Source: Paraburkholderia saeva (GTDB lineage Bacteria > Pseudomonadota > Gammaproteobacteria > Burkholderiales > Burkholderiaceae). From it: a DNA stretch of 64,000 bases. Below, in pieces: positions 47,905-62,608 of this stretch. Within the stretch, counting starts at the first letter, position 1. Each line of letters begins with the position of its first letter. Under the pieces are notes generated by a model. The model did not search any database. It saw only the letters and a list, made by a program, of their open reading frames with translations, and was not told where the DNA came from. Both the position numbers and the translations under genes were made by a program. The DNA lies in contig NZ_CAJQZC010000001.1 in the NCBI RefSeq assembly GCF_907164555.1, forward strand, positions 852,240 to 916,239, in the 5' to 3' direction.

Positions 47905-47966
47905 CAGATTAATCGCCGGTTTGCGTGGGTGGCATGGCTTGCCGCCCCGTCTGGAGTGGAAAGCAA

Positions 47967-48446
47967 ATGAGTATCGAAGGGGTCTTGAAGGAAGGGTTTG
48001 TCACCACCACGGCTGACAAGCTGATCAACTGGACGCGCACCGGCTCGCTGTGGCCGATGACGTTCGGTCTCGCGTGTTGCGCGGTCGAGATGATGCATGC
48101 GGGCGCCGCCCGTTATGACCTCGACCGTTTCGGCGTGGTGTTTCGTCCGAGTCCGCGTCAGTCGGACGTGATGATCGTCGCCGGCACGCTGTGCAACAAG
48201 ATGGCGCCTGCTCTGCGCAAGGTCTACGACCAGATGGCCGAGCCGCGCTGGGTGATTTCGATGGGTTCGTGCGCGAACGGCGGCGGCTATTACCACTACT
48301 CGTATTCGGTGGTGCGTGGTTGCGACCGTATCGTGCCGGTCGACGTCTATGTGCCGGGGTGCCCGCCCACGGCTGAAGCGCTGGTCTACGGCGTGATCCA
48401 GCTACAGGCGAAGATCCGCCGCACCAATACCATCGCCCGTCAATAA
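47967..48446 (+). CDS. nuoB: NADH-quinone oxidoreductase subunit B
   Basis: The 159-residue peripheral-arm subunit holds iron-sulphur cluster N2, the last before quinone. The ligand cysteines are Cys37/Cys38 (LACCAVEMM), one in MGSCANGGG and one in VPGCPP. Start at [11 protein letters not shown], 62 bases after nuoA. Confidence 0.98.
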
Positions 48447-48469
48447 GGCCAACGCCTCTTCCCCACAAT

Positions 48470-49072
48470 ATGGCAAGCAAACTCGAGACTCTCAAAGCGA
48501 ACCTCGAGGCGGCCTTTGGCGGCCGCCTGCTGAGCGTCACCGAAGCAATCGGTGAGCTGACGATCGTCGTCAAGGCGAGCGATTACCTCGAAGTGGCAAC
48601 GCGCCTGCGCGACGACAAGTCGCTCGGCTTCGAGCAGTTGATGGACCTGTGCGGCGTCGATTACCAGACGTACGGCGATGGCGCCTATGAAGGCCCGCGC
48701 TTCGCAGCCGTGCTGCATCTGCTGTCGGTGGCGAACAACTGGCGTCTGCGTGTGCGCGTGTTCGCGCCTGATGATGAAGTGCCGGTCGTCGCGTCGGTTG
48801 TCGATATCTGGAGTTCTGCCAACTGGTACGAGCGCGAAGCGTTCGACCTGTACGGCATCGTCTTCGAAGGTCACCCGGACCTGCGCCGGATCCTGACCGA
48901 CTATGGCTTTATTGGCCACCCGTTCCGCAAGGATTTCCCGATTTCCGGCTACGTCGAAATGCGTTACGACCCGGAAGAGAAGCGCGTCGTCTACCAGCCG
49001 GTGACGATCGAGCCGCGGGAAATCACACCGCGCGTGATCCGTGAGGATCGCTATGGCGGTCTGAAACACTAA
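48470..49072 (+). CDS. nuoC: NADH-quinone oxidoreductase subunit C
   Basis: The 200-residue subunit is separate from NuoD, unlike the E. coli NuoCD fusion. The 30-kDa-subunit signature is [21 protein letters not shown], followed by [14 protein letters not shown]. It is part of the connecting arm near the quinone site. It starts 23 bases after nuoB. Confidence 0.98.
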   Translation: MASKLETLKANLEAAFGGRLLSVTEAIGELTIVVKASDYLEVATRLRDDKSLGFEQLMDLCGVDYQTYGDGAYEGPRFAAVLHLLSVANNWRLRVRVFAPDDEVPVVASVVDIWSSANWYEREAFDLYGIVFEGHPDLRRILTDYGFIGHPFRKDFPISGYVEMRYDPEEKRVVYQPVTIEPREITPRVIREDRYGGLKH

Positions 49073-49081
49073 GAGAACGCC

Positions 49082-50335
<1,254 letters not shown>

Positions 50336-50457
50336 GCAATTTTCATAACGGCGCGCGCGGTCCCTCGCGCGTCAAGCAAAGGAACGCCGGGTCTGTCGCA
50401 GCAAACAATGAGCGGCAGGTTTTCGTTCGGTAGGAATTGAAAGAGTCGTGTCTGAAA

Positions 50458-50943
50458 ATGATCTCAGCTGAAGGCCTGAAAGAAATCGATCGTGCGATCG
50501 CGAAGTATCCCGCCGATCAGAAACAGTCCGCCGTGATGTCGGCGTTGGCCACTGCTCAGGAAGAGCACGGCTGGCTGTCGCCCGAAATCATGCAGTTCGT
50601 GGCTGACTACCTTGGCATGCCCGCGGTTGCCGTGCAGGAGGTTGCGACCTTCTACACGATGTACAACACGTCGCCGGTCGGCAAGTACAAGATCACGCTC
50701 TGCACGAACCTGCCGTGCCAGCTCGGCCCGGACGGCGGTTCGGAAAGCGCCGCCGAATACCTGAAACAGAAACTCGGCATCGACTTCGGCGAAACCACGG
50801 CGGACGGCCAGTTCACCCTGAAAGAGGGCGAATGCATGGGTTCGTGCGGCGATGCGCCGGTGCTGCTCGTGAACAACCACCGTATGTGCAGCTTCATGAG
50901 CCGCGAGAAGATCGACCAGCTGCTCGAGGAACTTTCGAAATGA
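50458..50943 (+). CDS. nuoE: NADH-quinone oxidoreductase subunit E
   Basis: The 161-residue thioredoxin-like subunit holds the 2Fe-2S cluster N1a, with ligands in CTNLPCQLG and [12 protein letters not shown] 50458 ([11 protein letters not shown]) is chosen; an in-frame TTG at 50437 would add seven non-conserved residues. Its stop overlaps the nuoF start by 4 bases. Confidence 0.96.
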   Translation: MISAEGLKEIDRAIAKYPADQKQSAVMSALATAQEEHGWLSPEIMQFVADYLGMPAVAVQEVATFYTMYNTSPVGKYKITLCTNLPCQLGPDGGSESAAEYLKQKLGIDFGETTADGQFTLKEGECMGSCGDAPVLLVNNHRMCSFMSREKIDQLLEELSK

Positions 50944-52268
50944 CGTCTTTACACGATCGTCACATCAAACCGCTGATTCTCGCCGGCCTGAACGGCGACA
51001 ACTGGCATCTCGAAGACTACGTCGCGCGCGGTGGTTACAAGCAGCTGCGCCGCATTCTGGAAGAGAAGATTCCGCCCGAGCAGGTGATCGCCGACGTGAA
51101 AGCGTCGGGTCTGCGCGGCCGTGGCGGTGCAGGCTTCCCGACCGGCCTGAAGTGGAGCTTCATGCCGCGTCAGTTCCCGGGGCAGAAATACCTCGTCTGC
51201 AATTCGGACGAAGGCGAGCCGGGCACCTTCAAGGATCGCGACATCCTCCGCTGGAACCCACATTCGCTGATCGAAGGCATGGCCATTGGCGCGTACGCGA
51301 TGGGCATCACGGTCGGCTACAACTACATCCACGGCGAAATCTGGGAAACCTACAAGGTCTTCGAAGAAGCGCTTGAAGAAGCGCGTCGCGCGGGTTTCCT
51401 CGGCGCGAACATCATGGGTTCGGGTTTCTCGTTCGAACTCCATGCGCACCACGGTTACGGCGCCTACATCTGTGGCGAAGAAACCGCGCTGCTCGAGTCG
51501 CTCGAAGGCAAGAAAGGCCAGCCGCGTTTCAAGCCGCCGTTCCCGGCGAGCTTCGGCGTGTACGGCAAGCCGACGACGATCAACAACACTGAGACGTTCG
51601 CAGCCGTGCCGTTCCTGCTGGAAATCGGCCCGCAGGCGTACCTCGAACTGGGCAAGCCGAACAACGGCGGCACGAAGATCTTCTCGATCTCCGGCGACAT
51701 CGAACGTCCGGGCAACTATGAAGTGCCGCTCGGCACCCCGTTCGCGACGCTGCTGGAACTCGCAGGCGGCATGCGCGGCGGCAAGAAGATCAAGGCCGTG
51801 ATTCCGGGTGGTTCGTCGGCGCCGGTAATTCCTGGCGAGATGATGATGAACACCGATCTCGACTACGACTCGATCGCGAAGGCCGGCTCGATGCTCGGTT
51901 CCGGCGCGGTGATCGTGATGGACGAGACGCGTTGCATGGTGCGCTCGCTGTTGCGTCTGTCGTACTTCTATTACGAAGAATCGTGTGGTCAGTGCACGCC
52001 GTGCCGCGAAGGCACCGGCTGGCTGTATCGCGTCGTGCATCGTATCGAACACGGGCTCGGCCGCCAGGAAGATCTGGACCTGCTGAACTCGGTTGCCGAA
52101 AACATCATGGGCCGCACGATCTGCGCGCTCGGCGACGCAGCGGCCATGCCGGTGCGCGGCATGCTGAAGCACTACTGGGACGAATTCGCGTACCACGTCG
52201 AGCACAAGCATTGCATGGTCGGCGGGCATGCGGGCGCGGCAGCGGCAACGGAAACAGTCGCTGCCTGA
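50940..52268 (+). CDS. nuoF: NADH-quinone oxidoreductase subunit F
   Basis: The 442-residue subunit binds NADH and FMN and cluster N3. The NADH/FMN loop is [16 protein letters not shown], further FMN contacts are in [14 protein letters not shown], and the 4Fe-4S ligands are in [14 protein letters not shown]. The ATG overlaps the nuoE stop (ATGA). Confidence 0.98.
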   Translation: MTSLHDRHIKPLILAGLNGDNWHLEDYVARGGYKQLRRILEEKIPPEQVIADVKASGLRGRGGAGFPTGLKWSFMPRQFPGQKYLVCNSDEGEPGTFKDRDILRWNPHSLIEGMAIGAYAMGITVGYNYIHGEIWETYKVFEEALEEARRAGFLGANIMGSGFSFELHAHHGYGAYICGEETALLESLEGKKGQPRFKPPFPASFGVYGKPTTINNTETFAAVPFLLEIGPQAYLELGKPNNGGTKIFSISGDIERPGNYEVPLGTPFATLLELAGGMRGGKKIKAVIPGGSSAPVIPGEMMMNTDLDYDSIAKAGSMLGSGAVIVMDETRCMVRSLLRLSYFYYEESCGQCTPCREGTGWLYRVVHRIEHGLGRQEDLDLLNSVAENIMGRTICALGDAAAMPVRGMLKHYWDEFAYHVEHKHCMVGGHAGAAAATETVAA

Positions 52269-52391
52269 GCCACAAAGACGAAGCACCGGCCGCGGGGATT
52301 CATCGCTGTAACTCCTGAAGAGCCAGCGCGTGAATGGACGAATGAGCAGGCGAACGAATGAGCGGTAACAGGTTAAGGAAGATTGACCATC

Positions 52392-54728
52392 ATGGTTGAA
52401 CTTGAAATAGACGGCAAGACAGTCGAGGTACCGGAAGGCAGCATGGTGATCCAGGCTGCGCATAAGGTCGATACGTACATTCCTCACTTCTGCTATCACA
52501 AGAAGCTGTCGATTGCGGCCAACTGCCGGATGTGTCTTGTCGAAGTCGAGAAGATGCCGAAGGCTGTGCCGGCATGCGCGACGCCGGTGTCGGCGGGCAT
52601 GATCGTGCGCACGAAGTCGGACAAGGCAGTGAAAGCGCAGCAATCCGTGATGGAATTCCTGCTGATCAACCATCCGCTCGACTGCCCGATCTGCGATCAG
52701 GGCGGCGAATGTCAACTGCAGGATCTGGCGGTCGGTTACGGCAAGTCGTCGTCGCGTTATAGCGAAGAGAAGCGCGTCGTGTTCCACAAGAACGTCGGCC
52801 CGCTGATCTCGATGGAAGAAATGACACGCTGCATTCACTGCACGCGTTGCGTCCGTTTCGGCCAGGAAGTCGCCGGTGTGATGGAACTCGGCATGCTGGG
52901 TCGCGGCGAGCACTCGGAAATCACGTCGTTCGTCGGCAAGACGGTCGATTCGGAACTGTCGGGCAACATGATCGACCTGTGCCCGGTCGGCGCGCTGACC
53001 AGCAAGCCGTTCCGCTACAGCGCCCGTACGTGGGAACTGTCCCGCCGCAAGTCGGTGAGCCCGCACGATTCCGTCGGCGCGAACCTCGTGGTGCAGGTCA
53101 AGAACAATCGCGTGATGCGCGCGCTGCCGTTCGAAAACGAAGCGATCAACGAATGCTGGATCTCGGACAAGGATCGTTTCTCGTACGAAGGCCTGAACAG
53201 CGCGGAGCGTCTCACGCAGCCGATGCTGAAGCAGGACGGCAAGTGGATTGAAACCGACTGGCAGACGGCGCTCGAATACGTCGTCAAGGGTCTGAATGGC
53301 ATCAAGGGCGATCACGGCGCGAACGCGCTGGCTGCGCTCGCCAGCCCGCACAGCACGGTCGAAGAACTGTTCCTGCTGAAGAAGCTCGCACAGGCAGTCG
53401 GTACGCCGAACGTCGACTTCCGTCTGCGTCAGTCGGACTTCTCCGCACCGGTCAACGGTGCGCCGTGGCTCGGCACCGCTATCGCCGATCTGTCGAACCT
53501 CGACGCCGCGCTGGTGATCGGTTCGACGCTGCGCCGCGATCATCCGCTGCTGGCTGCGCGTCTGCGTCAGGCTGCGAAGAGCGGCGCGAAGCTCACGTTC
53601 CTGCAGGCAACCGCTGACGACGCACTGATTCCGCAGGCGAAGCGCGTTGTCGCGGCGCCGTCGGCATGGCTCAACGAACTCGCTGGCATTGCTGCTTCGG
53701 TCGCTGAGCTGCGCGGTGAAGCACTTCCGGACGCGCTGTCGGGCGTCGAGGCATCGGACGCGGCGAAGCAGGCAGCCGCATCGCTCGCAGGTGGCTCGAC
53801 GCGCGTCGTGCTGCTCGGCAACGGCGCGGTACAGCATCCGCAATTCGCACAGATTCACGCAGCGGCTCAATGGATTGCCGATGCAACCGGCGCAACGCTC
53901 GGCTTCCTCACGGAAGCGGCGAACACGGTCGGCGCGCACCTCGTCGGCGCAGTGCCGGATGCAGGTGGTCTGAACGCACGTGAAGTGTTCGAGCAGCCGC
54001 GCAAGGGTTACGTGCTGCTGAACATGGAGCCGGAATTCGATACGGCCAACCCCGCGCAGGCACTGGCCGCGTTGAAGCAGGCGGAAATGGTCGTCGTGAT
54101 GTCGTCGTTCGTGACGGGCACCGACTACGCCGACGTGCTGCTGCCGGTCGCGCCGTTCACGGAAACGGCCGGCACGTTCGTCAACGCCGAAGGTACGGTT
54201 CAGACGTTCAACGGCGTCGTGCGTCCGCTCGGCGAAACGCGTCCGGCATGGAAGGTGTTGCGCGTGCTGGGCAGCATCCTCGGCGTGCCGGGTTTCGACT
54301 ACGACACGGCTGAAGAAGTGCGCACGGCTGCATTGGGCGACGGCGATCTCAGCCCGCGTCTGTCGAACAGGACGCAAGTGGCGGTGGCGCGCGGCAACGG
54401 CACGGCGAAGGCCGCCGAAGGCAGGTTCGAACGCATCGCCGATGTACCGATTTATCACGCTGATCCGCTGGTGCGCCGCGCGGAATCGCTGCACCTGACG
54501 GCTGCAGCACGCGCAGCGAATTCGGCCGGTCTGCCGGCTTCGCTGTTCGACAAGCTGGGTCTGAAAGAGGGCGACGCGATCCGCGTGCGCCAGGGCGAAC
54601 TGTCGGTGCAACTGCCGGCAGTGCGTGATGCGAATCTTGCGGAAACGGTCGTCCGCGTATCGGCAGGCACGCCTGCTGGTGCAGCGCTGGGCAGCCTGTT
54701 CGGTGAACTGGTGGTGGAGAAGGCGTAA
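52392..54728 (+). CDS. nuoG: NADH-quinone oxidoreductase subunit G
   Basis: The 778-residue subunit carries clusters N1b, N4 and N5. The N-terminal ferredoxin-like part has CYHKKLSIAANCRMCLVEVE, HPLDCPICDQGGECQLQD and CIHCTRCVRFGQEV, followed by a molybdopterin-oxidoreductase-like domain without cofactor ligands. It starts 123 bases after nuoF; that gap shows no terminator. Codon 779 is directly followed by the nuoH ATG. Confidence 0.97.
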   Translation: MVELEIDGKTVEVPEGSMVIQAAHKVDTYIPHFCYHKKLSIAANCRMCLVEVEKMPKAVPACATPVSAGMIVRTKSDKAVKAQQSVMEFLLINHPLDCPICDQGGECQLQDLAVGYGKSSSRYSEEKRVVFHKNVGPLISMEEMTRCIHCTRCVRFGQEVAGVMELGMLGRGEHSEITSFVGKTVDSELSGNMIDLCPVGALTSKPFRYSARTWELSRRKSVSPHDSVGANLVVQVKNNRVMRALPFENEAINECWISDKDRFSYEGLNSAERLTQPMLKQDGKWIETDWQTALEYVVKGLNGIKGDHGANALAALASPHSTVEELFLLKKLAQAVGTPNVDFRLRQSDFSAPVNGAPWLGTAIADLSNLDAALVIGSTLRRDHPLLAARLRQAAKSGAKLTFLQATADDALIPQAKRVVAAPSAWLNELAGIAASVAELRGEALPDALSGVEASDAAKQAAASLAGGSTRVVLLGNGAVQHPQFAQIHAAAQWIADATGATLGFLTEAANTVGAHLVGAVPDAGGLNAREVFEQPRKGYVLLNMEPEFDTANPAQALAALKQAEMVVVMSSFVTGTDYADVLLPVAPFTETAGTFVNAEGTVQTFNGVVRPLGETRPAWKVLRVLGSILGVPGFDYDTAEEVRTAALGDGDLSPRLSNRTQVAVARGNGTAKAAEGRFERIADVPIYHADPLVRRAESLHLTAAARAANSAGLPASLFDKLGLKEGDAIRVRQGELSVQLPAVRDANLAETVVRVSAGTPAGAALGSLFGELVVEKA

Positions 54729-55793
54729 ATGAGCTTGTTCGAAACGATCAACTCGGGCGGCACCCAGCTTCTCGGTGTGGCATGGCCCACGGTGTGGGCG
54801 CTCGTGCGCATCCTGGTGGTGGCCGTCGTGATCCTGCTGTGCGTGGCTTATCTGATCCTGTGGGAACGGAAGCTGATCGGCTGGATGCACGTGCGTCTCG
54901 GCCCGAACCGCGTCGGTCCGGCCGGTCTGTTGCAGCCGATCGCCGACGTGCTGAAGCTGCTGCTGAAGGAAGTCATTCAGCCGACACAGGCAAGCCGCTG
55001 GATCTACATGATCGCGCCGATCATGGTGGTGGTGCCGGCCTTCGCAGTCTGGGCGGTGATTCCGTTCCAGGCGGGCGCGGTGCTCGGCGACATCAACGCG
55101 GGTCTCCTGTACGCAATGGCGATTTCGTCGGTTGGTGTGTACGGCGTGATTCTCGCCGGCTGGGCGTCGAACTCGAAGTACGCATTTCTCGGTGCGATGC
55201 GCGCCGCGGCACAGATGGTGTCGTACGAAATCTCGATGGGCTTCGCGCTCGTCGTCGTGCTGATGACGTCGGGAAGTCTGAACCTCTCGGACATCGTCAC
55301 TTCGCAGGAACGCGGCATTTTCGCGAGCTACGGCCTCAACTTCCTGTCGTGGAACTGGCTGCCGCTGCTGCCGATGTTCGTCGTCTACTTCATTTCCGGC
55401 ATCGCTGAAACGAACCGCCACCCGTTCGACGTGGTGGAAGGGGAGTCGGAAATCGTGGCCGGCCACATGATCGATTATTCGGGCATGGCGTTCGCGCTGT
55501 TCTTCCTCGCCGAGTACATCAACATGATCGTGATCTCGGCGATCGCCGCGACGATGTTCCTCGGCGGCTGGAGCGCGCCGTTCGGTTTCCTGTCGTTCGT
55601 GCCGGGCATTGTGTGGCTCGTCGCGAAAGTTTTCTTCCTGCTGTCGGTGTTCATCTGGGCACGTGCTACGTTCCCGCGCTATCGCTATGACCAGATCATG
55701 CGTCTGGGCTGGAAAGTCTTCATTCCGGTCTGCGTGGTGTGGCTGGTGGTGGTCGGCTTCTGGATCATGTCGCCGTTGAATATCTGGAAATAA
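54729..55793 (+). CDS. nuoH: NADH-quinone oxidoreductase subunit H
   Basis: The 354-residue membrane subunit joins the peripheral arm to the membrane arm and lines the quinone channel. Eight helices and the signatures [19 protein letters not shown] and [20 protein letters not shown] are visible. It begins immediately after the nuoG stop. Confidence 0.98.
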   Translation: MSLFETINSGGTQLLGVAWPTVWALVRILVVAVVILLCVAYLILWERKLIGWMHVRLGPNRVGPAGLLQPIADVLKLLLKEVIQPTQASRWIYMIAPIMVVVPAFAVWAVIPFQAGAVLGDINAGLLYAMAISSVGVYGVILAGWASNSKYAFLGAMRAAAQMVSYEISMGFALVVVLMTSGSLNLSDIVTSQERGIFASYGLNFLSWNWLPLLPMFVVYFISGIAETNRHPFDVVEGESEIVAGHMIDYSGMAFALFFLAEYINMIVISAIAATMFLGGWSAPFGFLSFVPGIVWLVAKVFFLLSVFIWARATFPRYRYDQIMRLGWKVFIPVCVVWLVVVGFWIMSPLNIWK

Positions 55794-55808
55794 AGGGCGG
55801 ATGAACCC

Positions 55809-56297
55809 ATGACCGCAATTCAAAACTTCTTCAAGACCTTCTTCCTGACGGAGCTGCTGAAGGGCCTCGCGCTGACCGGACGCTACACGTTTCAGCGCAA
55901 GATCACGGTGCAGTTCCCCGAAGAAAAGACGCCGATTTCGCCGCGTTTCCGCGGCCTGCATGCACTGCGCCGCTATGAAAATGGCGAAGAGCGCTGCATC
56001 GCCTGCAAGCTGTGCGAAGCGGTGTGCCCGGCACTCGCCATCACGATCGAGTCGGAAACCCGCGCGGACAATACCCGCCGCACGACGCGCTACGACATCG
56101 ACCTGACCAAATGCATCTTCTGCGGTTTCTGCGAAGAAAGCTGCCCCGTCGATTCGATCGTCGAGACGCACATTCTCGAATATCACGGCGAAAAGCGCGG
56201 CGACCTGTACTTCACGAAGGACATGCTGCTGGCCGTGGGTGATCGCTACGAAACCGAGATCGCTGCAAACAAGGCGGCCGACGCGCCGTATCGTTAA
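55809..56297 (+). CDS. nuoI: NADH-quinone oxidoreductase subunit I
   Basis: The 162-residue subunit has two 4Fe-4S clusters (N6a, N6b) with [16 protein letters not shown] and [16 protein letters not shown]. It starts 15 bases after nuoH. The 169-base gap that follows before nuoJ holds no recognisable gene or terminator. Confidence 0.98.
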   Translation: MTAIQNFFKTFFLTELLKGLALTGRYTFQRKITVQFPEEKTPISPRFRGLHALRRYENGEERCIACKLCEAVCPALAITIESETRADNTRRTTRYDIDLTKCIFCGFCEESCPVDSIVETHILEYHGEKRGDLYFTKDMLLAVGDRYETEIAANKAADAPYR

Positions 56298-56466
56298 ACC
56301 CGGCTGAACGCGGTTGAAACGCTGCTTGTTCGACGCTGCAACGGCCCGCTGCCGGGTCGTAAGCTGAAGTCTGACCGCTTCGGCATCGCGCACTTGTGTA
56401 CTGCTTTCACGGATGCGCGTGCCAAAGAACCATGCCTGATGATGGCCTAACGATGAACCGGTAATC

Positions 56467-57177
56467 ATGGAATTCACGACCGTACTGTTCTACATCTTCG
56501 CGCTGCTCCTGGTGGTATCAGGGCTGAAGGTGATCACCTCGCGCAACCCGGTGAGCTCCGCGCTCTTCCTGGTGCTCGCGTTCTTCAACGCCGCGGCCAT
56601 CTGGATGCTGCTCGAGGCTGAATTCCTCGCGATCCTGCTCGTGCTGGTCTACGTCGGCGCGGTGATGGTGCTGTTCCTGTTCGTCGTGATGATGCTGGAC
56701 ATCAATCTCGACGTGCTGCGACGCGACTTCAAACGCTTCGTGCCGATGGCGACGATTGTCGGCGCGATCATCGTGATCGAAACCGCGCTGATCCTCTGGC
56801 ACGGCTACGGCGCGACCGTCCAGCCGGTGCGCGACACGACGGTGGCCGGCGCTGCAGCCGCAACCGCCGGCTGGTCGAACACGCGCATCATCGGCAAGAT
56901 GATCTACACCGACTACATCTTCGCGTTCGAAGTGGCGGGCCTCGTGCTGCTCGTCGCGATCATCGCCGCGATTGCGCTGACCACGCGTCATGCGAAGGAC
57001 AGCAAGCGCCAGGTTGTCGGCGATCAGGTGAAGGTGCGCGCGCAGGACCGGGTGCGCATCGTCAAGATGCCGTCGGAAAAGACCGCTGCGACCGAAGCTG
57101 CCGAAGCCGCTGCCGCCGCAAAGGCCGCCGCAGCAGAAGCTGCAACGGCTGCGGCCGCGCCTGCAAAGAACGGCTGA
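56467..57177 (+). CDS. nuoJ: NADH-quinone oxidoreductase subunit J
   Basis: The 236-residue membrane subunit has five helices and the [20 protein letters not shown] segment. The last 30 residues are almost all Ala and Glu/Lys, a tail beyond the usual length of about 200. The ATG at 56467 begins [12 protein letters not shown]. Confidence 0.96.
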
Positions 57178-57194
57178 GCGCCCAGGAGAAAAAC

Positions 57195-57500
57195 ATGTTG
57201 ACCCTTGCTCATTACCTCGTCCTCGGCGCGATCCTGTTTGCGATCAGCATCGTCGGCATTTTCCTGAACCGTCGCAACGTCATCATCATCCTGATGGCGA
57301 TCGAGCTGATGCTGCTGGCGGTGAATACCAATTTCGTCGCCTTCTCGCATTACCTCGGCGACGTGCATGGCCAGATCTTCGTGTTCTTCGTGCTGACGGT
57401 TGCGGCAGCGGAAGCAGCGATCGGTCTCGCCATTCTGGTGACCCTGTTCCGTAGCCTCGACACGATCAACGTCGAGGATCTCGATCAGCTCAAAGGTTAA
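57195..57500 (+). CDS. nuoK: NADH-quinone oxidoreductase subunit K
   Basis: The 101-residue antiporter-like small subunit has three helices with the buried Glu residues in [12 protein letters not shown] and [11 protein letters not shown] that serve proton pumping. AGGAG lies before the ATG; 17-base gaps separate it from nuoJ and nuoL. Confidence 0.98.
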
Positions 57501-57517
57501 ATTCAGGCAAAGCTGTT

Positions 57518-59605
<2,088 letters not shown>

Positions 59606-59619
59606 GGCGAGGGACACTA

Positions 59620-61110
59620 ATGCACGCTTATCCGATTCTCAGTATCGCGATCTGGCTGCCGATCCTGTTCGGCCTCCTGGTCCTTGCCATTGGTTCCGAT
59701 GAAACCCCCGGCCCGGCGCGCTGGCTTGCGCTGGTCGGCTCGGTACTCAGCTTCATCGTCACGATTCCGCTCATGACGGGCTTCGACTCCACCACTGCGG
59801 AACTGCAGTTCGTGGAGAAGGCCAACTGGATCGAACGCTTCAATATCACGTATCACCTGGGTGTCGACGGCATCTCGATGTGGTTCGTCGTGCTGACTGC
59901 GCTGATCACGGTGATCGTGGTTGTCTCAGCGTGGGAAGTGATCACGAAGAACGTGTCGCAGTATCTGGCTTCGTTCCTGATCCTGTCGGGCATCATGGTC
60001 GGTGTGTTCAGCGCCGCCGACGGCATGCTGTTCTACGTGTTCTTCGAAGCCACGCTGATCCCGATGTACATCATCATCGGCGTGTGGGGTGGGGCGAACC
60101 GCGTGTACGCGGCGTTCAAGTTCTTCCTGTACACGCTGATGGGTTCGCTGCTGATGCTGGTCGCGCTCCTGTACCTGTACACGCAGACGGGCACGTTCGA
60201 TCTCGCCACGTGGCACAACGCGCAGATCGGCATGACGCCGCAGATATTGCTATTTATCGCGTTCTTCATGGCGTTCGCCGTGAAGGTGCCGATGTGGCCG
60301 GTGCACACGTGGTTGCCTGACGCCCACGTGGAAGCGCCGACGGGCGGCTCGGTCGTGCTGGCCGCGATCATGCTGAAGCTCGGCGCGTACGGTTTCGTGC
60401 GCTTCTCGCTGCCGATCGCGCCGGACGCAAGCCACTTCCTCGCGCCGGTCGTGATCACGCTGTCGCTGATCGCAGTGGTCTACATCGGCCTCGTCGCGCT
60501 GGTTCAGACGGACATGAAGAAGCTGGTCGCGTATTCGTCGATCGCGCACATGGGCTTTGTAACGCTTGGCTTCTTTATCTTCAATCAGCTTGGTGTTGAA
60601 GGCGCGATCGTCCAGATGATCTCGCACGGTTTTGTGTCGGGCGCAATGTTCCTGTGTATCGGGGTGCTGTACGACCGCATGCACTCGCGTCAGATCGCCG
60701 ATTACGGCGGCGTCGTGAATACGATGCCGAAGTTCGCGGCACTCGTGATGCTGTTCTCGATGGCGAACTGCGGCCTGCCGGGCACGTCGGGTTTCGTCGG
60801 CGAATTCATGGTGATCCTGGCTGCTGTCCAGTTCAACTTCTGGATCGGTTTTGGCGCGGCGATCACGCTGATTCTCGGCGCGGGCTACACGCTGTGGATG
60901 TACAAGCGCGTGTACTTCGGCGCCGTGGCGAACGATCACGTGAAGGGCCTCCTCGACGTCAACCGTCGTGAGTTCTACATGCTGGCTGTGCTTGCGGTCC
61001 TGACGCTGTTCATGGGCCTCTATCCGAAGCCTTTCACCGATGTGATGCACGTATCCGTGGAAAACCTCCTCTCCCACGTCGCGCAGTCCAAGCTGCCGTT
61101 GTCACAGTAA
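59620..61110 (+). CDS. nuoM: NADH-quinone oxidoreductase subunit M
   Basis: The 496-residue antiporter-like subunit has FFEATLIPMYIIIGVWGG with the key Glu, FAVKVPMWPVHTWLPDAHVEAPT and KKLVAYSSIAHMGFV. It pumps protons in the membrane arm. It starts 14 bases after nuoL. Confidence 0.98.
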   Translation: MHAYPILSIAIWLPILFGLLVLAIGSDETPGPARWLALVGSVLSFIVTIPLMTGFDSTTAELQFVEKANWIERFNITYHLGVDGISMWFVVLTALITVIVVVSAWEVITKNVSQYLASFLILSGIMVGVFSAADGMLFYVFFEATLIPMYIIIGVWGGANRVYAAFKFFLYTLMGSLLMLVALLYLYTQTGTFDLATWHNAQIGMTPQILLFIAFFMAFAVKVPMWPVHTWLPDAHVEAPTGGSVVLAAIMLKLGAYGFVRFSLPIAPDASHFLAPVVITLSLIAVVYIGLVALVQTDMKKLVAYSSIAHMGFVTLGFFIFNQLGVEGAIVQMISHGFVSGAMFLCIGVLYDRMHSRQIADYGGVVNTMPKFAALVMLFSMANCGLPGTSGFVGEFMVILAAVQFNFWIGFGAAITLILGAGYTLWMYKRVYFGAVANDHVKGLLDVNRREFYMLAVLAVLTLFMGLYPKPFTDVMHVSVENLLSHVAQSKLPLSQ

Positions 61111-61135
61111 TACAGAGCGGAGGAATCTAAAGATC

Positions 61136-62608
61136 ATGCAAAACGCCCCTATGAATGCTCTGTTGCCAGACGCGCTGCTGATGTTCGCAGTGGTCGTCGC
61201 GTGGCTCAACGACACGTTCGTCGGCCAGGCTGGCCGTCGCACGACGTATTACATCGCGGTCGTCTCGACGGTGGTCGCCGGCGTGTGGTTCGCGATCAAC
61301 GCGTTCGATCCGCAGCAGCACTATTTCTTCTCGCGCATGTACGTCGTGGATTCGTTCGCGAGCGCGATGAAGGCGGTGGTGTCGCTGGGTTACGCGGTGT
61401 CGATCGTCTACTCGCGCAAGTATCTGGAAGATCGCGACCTGTTCCGCGGCGACTTCTTCCTGCTCGGCATGTTCTCGCTGCTCGGCCAGCTCGTGATGAT
61501 TTCGGGCAACAACTTCCTGACGCTGTATCTCGGCCTCGAACTGATGTCGCTTTCGCTGTATGCGGTGATCGCGCTGCGTCGCGATGCGGCGCAGTCGAAC
61601 GAAGCGGCGATGAAGTACTACGTGCTGGGCGCGCTCGCATCGGGTTTCCTGCTCTACGGCATCTCGATGCTCTATGGCGCGACTGGTTCGCTCGAACTCG
61701 GCGAAGTGCTGAAGGCCGTGGCGTCGGGTCATATCAATGACGTCGTGCTGCTGTTCGGCGTGATCTTCATCGTGGCTGGCGTTGCATTCAAGATGGGCGC
61801 GGTGCCGTTCCACATGTGGGTGCCGGACGTCTATCAAGGCGCACCGACTGCGATGACGCTCCTGACGGGCGGTGGTCCGAAGGTCGCTGCGTTCGCGTGG
61901 GGTCTGCGCTTCCTGGTGATGGGCCTGCTGCCGCTCGCAGTCGACTGGCAGGAAATGCTGGTCATTCTCGCGGCGCTTTCGATGATCGTCGGCAACATCA
62001 CGGGTATCGTCCAGCGCAACATCAAGCGGATGCTGGCGTACTCGGCGATCTCGAACATGGGTTTCGTGCTGCTCGGTCTGCTGTCGGGTGTGGTCGACGG
62101 CAAGGCGGGTGGGGCGGCTGGCGCATACGGCTCGGCGATGTTCTATAGCATCGTCTACCTCGTGACGACGCTCGGCACGTTCGGCATCGTGATGCTGCTG
62201 GCACGCCGCGATTTCGAAGCCGAAACGCTCGACGACTTCAAGGGCCTCAACCAGCGCAGCCCGATCTTCGCGTTCGTGATGATGGTGATGATGTTCTCGC
62301 TCGCCGGCATCCCGCCGACGGTCGGCTTCTACGCGAAGCTCGCCGTGCTGGAAGCGACGATGAACGCTGGCCTGACGTGGCTTGCGGTGCTGGCGGTGGT
62401 GACGTCGTTGTTCGGCGCGTTCTACTACCTGCGTATCGTCAAGCTGATGTACTTCGATGCACCGCAGGACACGTCGCCGATTACGGGCGACGCCTGCAAG
62501 CGCACGCTGCTCGCGCTGAACGGTGTGGCCGTGCTGGTGCTCGGCATCGTGCCGGGCCCGCTGATGACAGTCTGCCTGCAGGCTATCCAGCACACCCTGC
62601 CGCTGTAA
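61136..62608 (+). CDS. nuoN: NADH-quinone oxidoreductase subunit N
   Basis: The 490-residue antiporter-like subunit has LYLGLELMSLSLYAVIAL, AGVAFKMGAVPFHMWVPDVYQGAPT and KRMLAYSAISNMGFVLLG. A GGAGGAA site precedes ATG 61136; ATG 61151 is a possible alternative. The stop overlaps the ATG of the DUF2818 gene (TAATG). Confidence 0.97.
   Translation: MQNAPMNALLPDALLMFAVVVAWLNDTFVGQAGRRTTYYIAVVSTVVAGVWFAINAFDPQQHYFFSRMYVVDSFASAMKAVVSLGYAVSIVYSRKYLEDRDLFRGDFFLLGMFSLLGQLVMISGNNFLTLYLGLELMSLSLYAVIALRRDAAQSNEAAMKYYVLGALASGFLLYGISMLYGATGSLELGEVLKAVASGHINDVVLLFGVIFIVAGVAFKMGAVPFHMWVPDVYQGAPTAMTLLTGGGPKVAAFAWGLRFLVMGLLPLAVDWQEMLVILAALSMIVGNITGIVQRNIKRMLAYSAISNMGFVLLGLLSGVVDGKAGGAAGAYGSAMFYSIVYLVTTLGTFGIVMLLARRDFEAETLDDFKGLNQRSPIFAFVMMVMMFSLAGIPPTVGFYAKLAVLEATMNAGLTWLAVLAVVTSLFGAFYYLRIVKLMYFDAPQDTSPITGDACKRTLLALNGVAVLVLGIVPGPLMTVCLQAIQHTLPL

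Noticed and set aside
50949..56477. Very long open frame (over 1800 codons) on the minus strand opposite nuoF-nuoI
   Set aside because: It is the mirror of high-GC codon bias. The plus strand holds well-known nuo genes and the antisense translation is rich in Arg/His without any recognisable domain. The same applies to long antisense frames opposite kdpA, nuoL, nuoM and nuoN.
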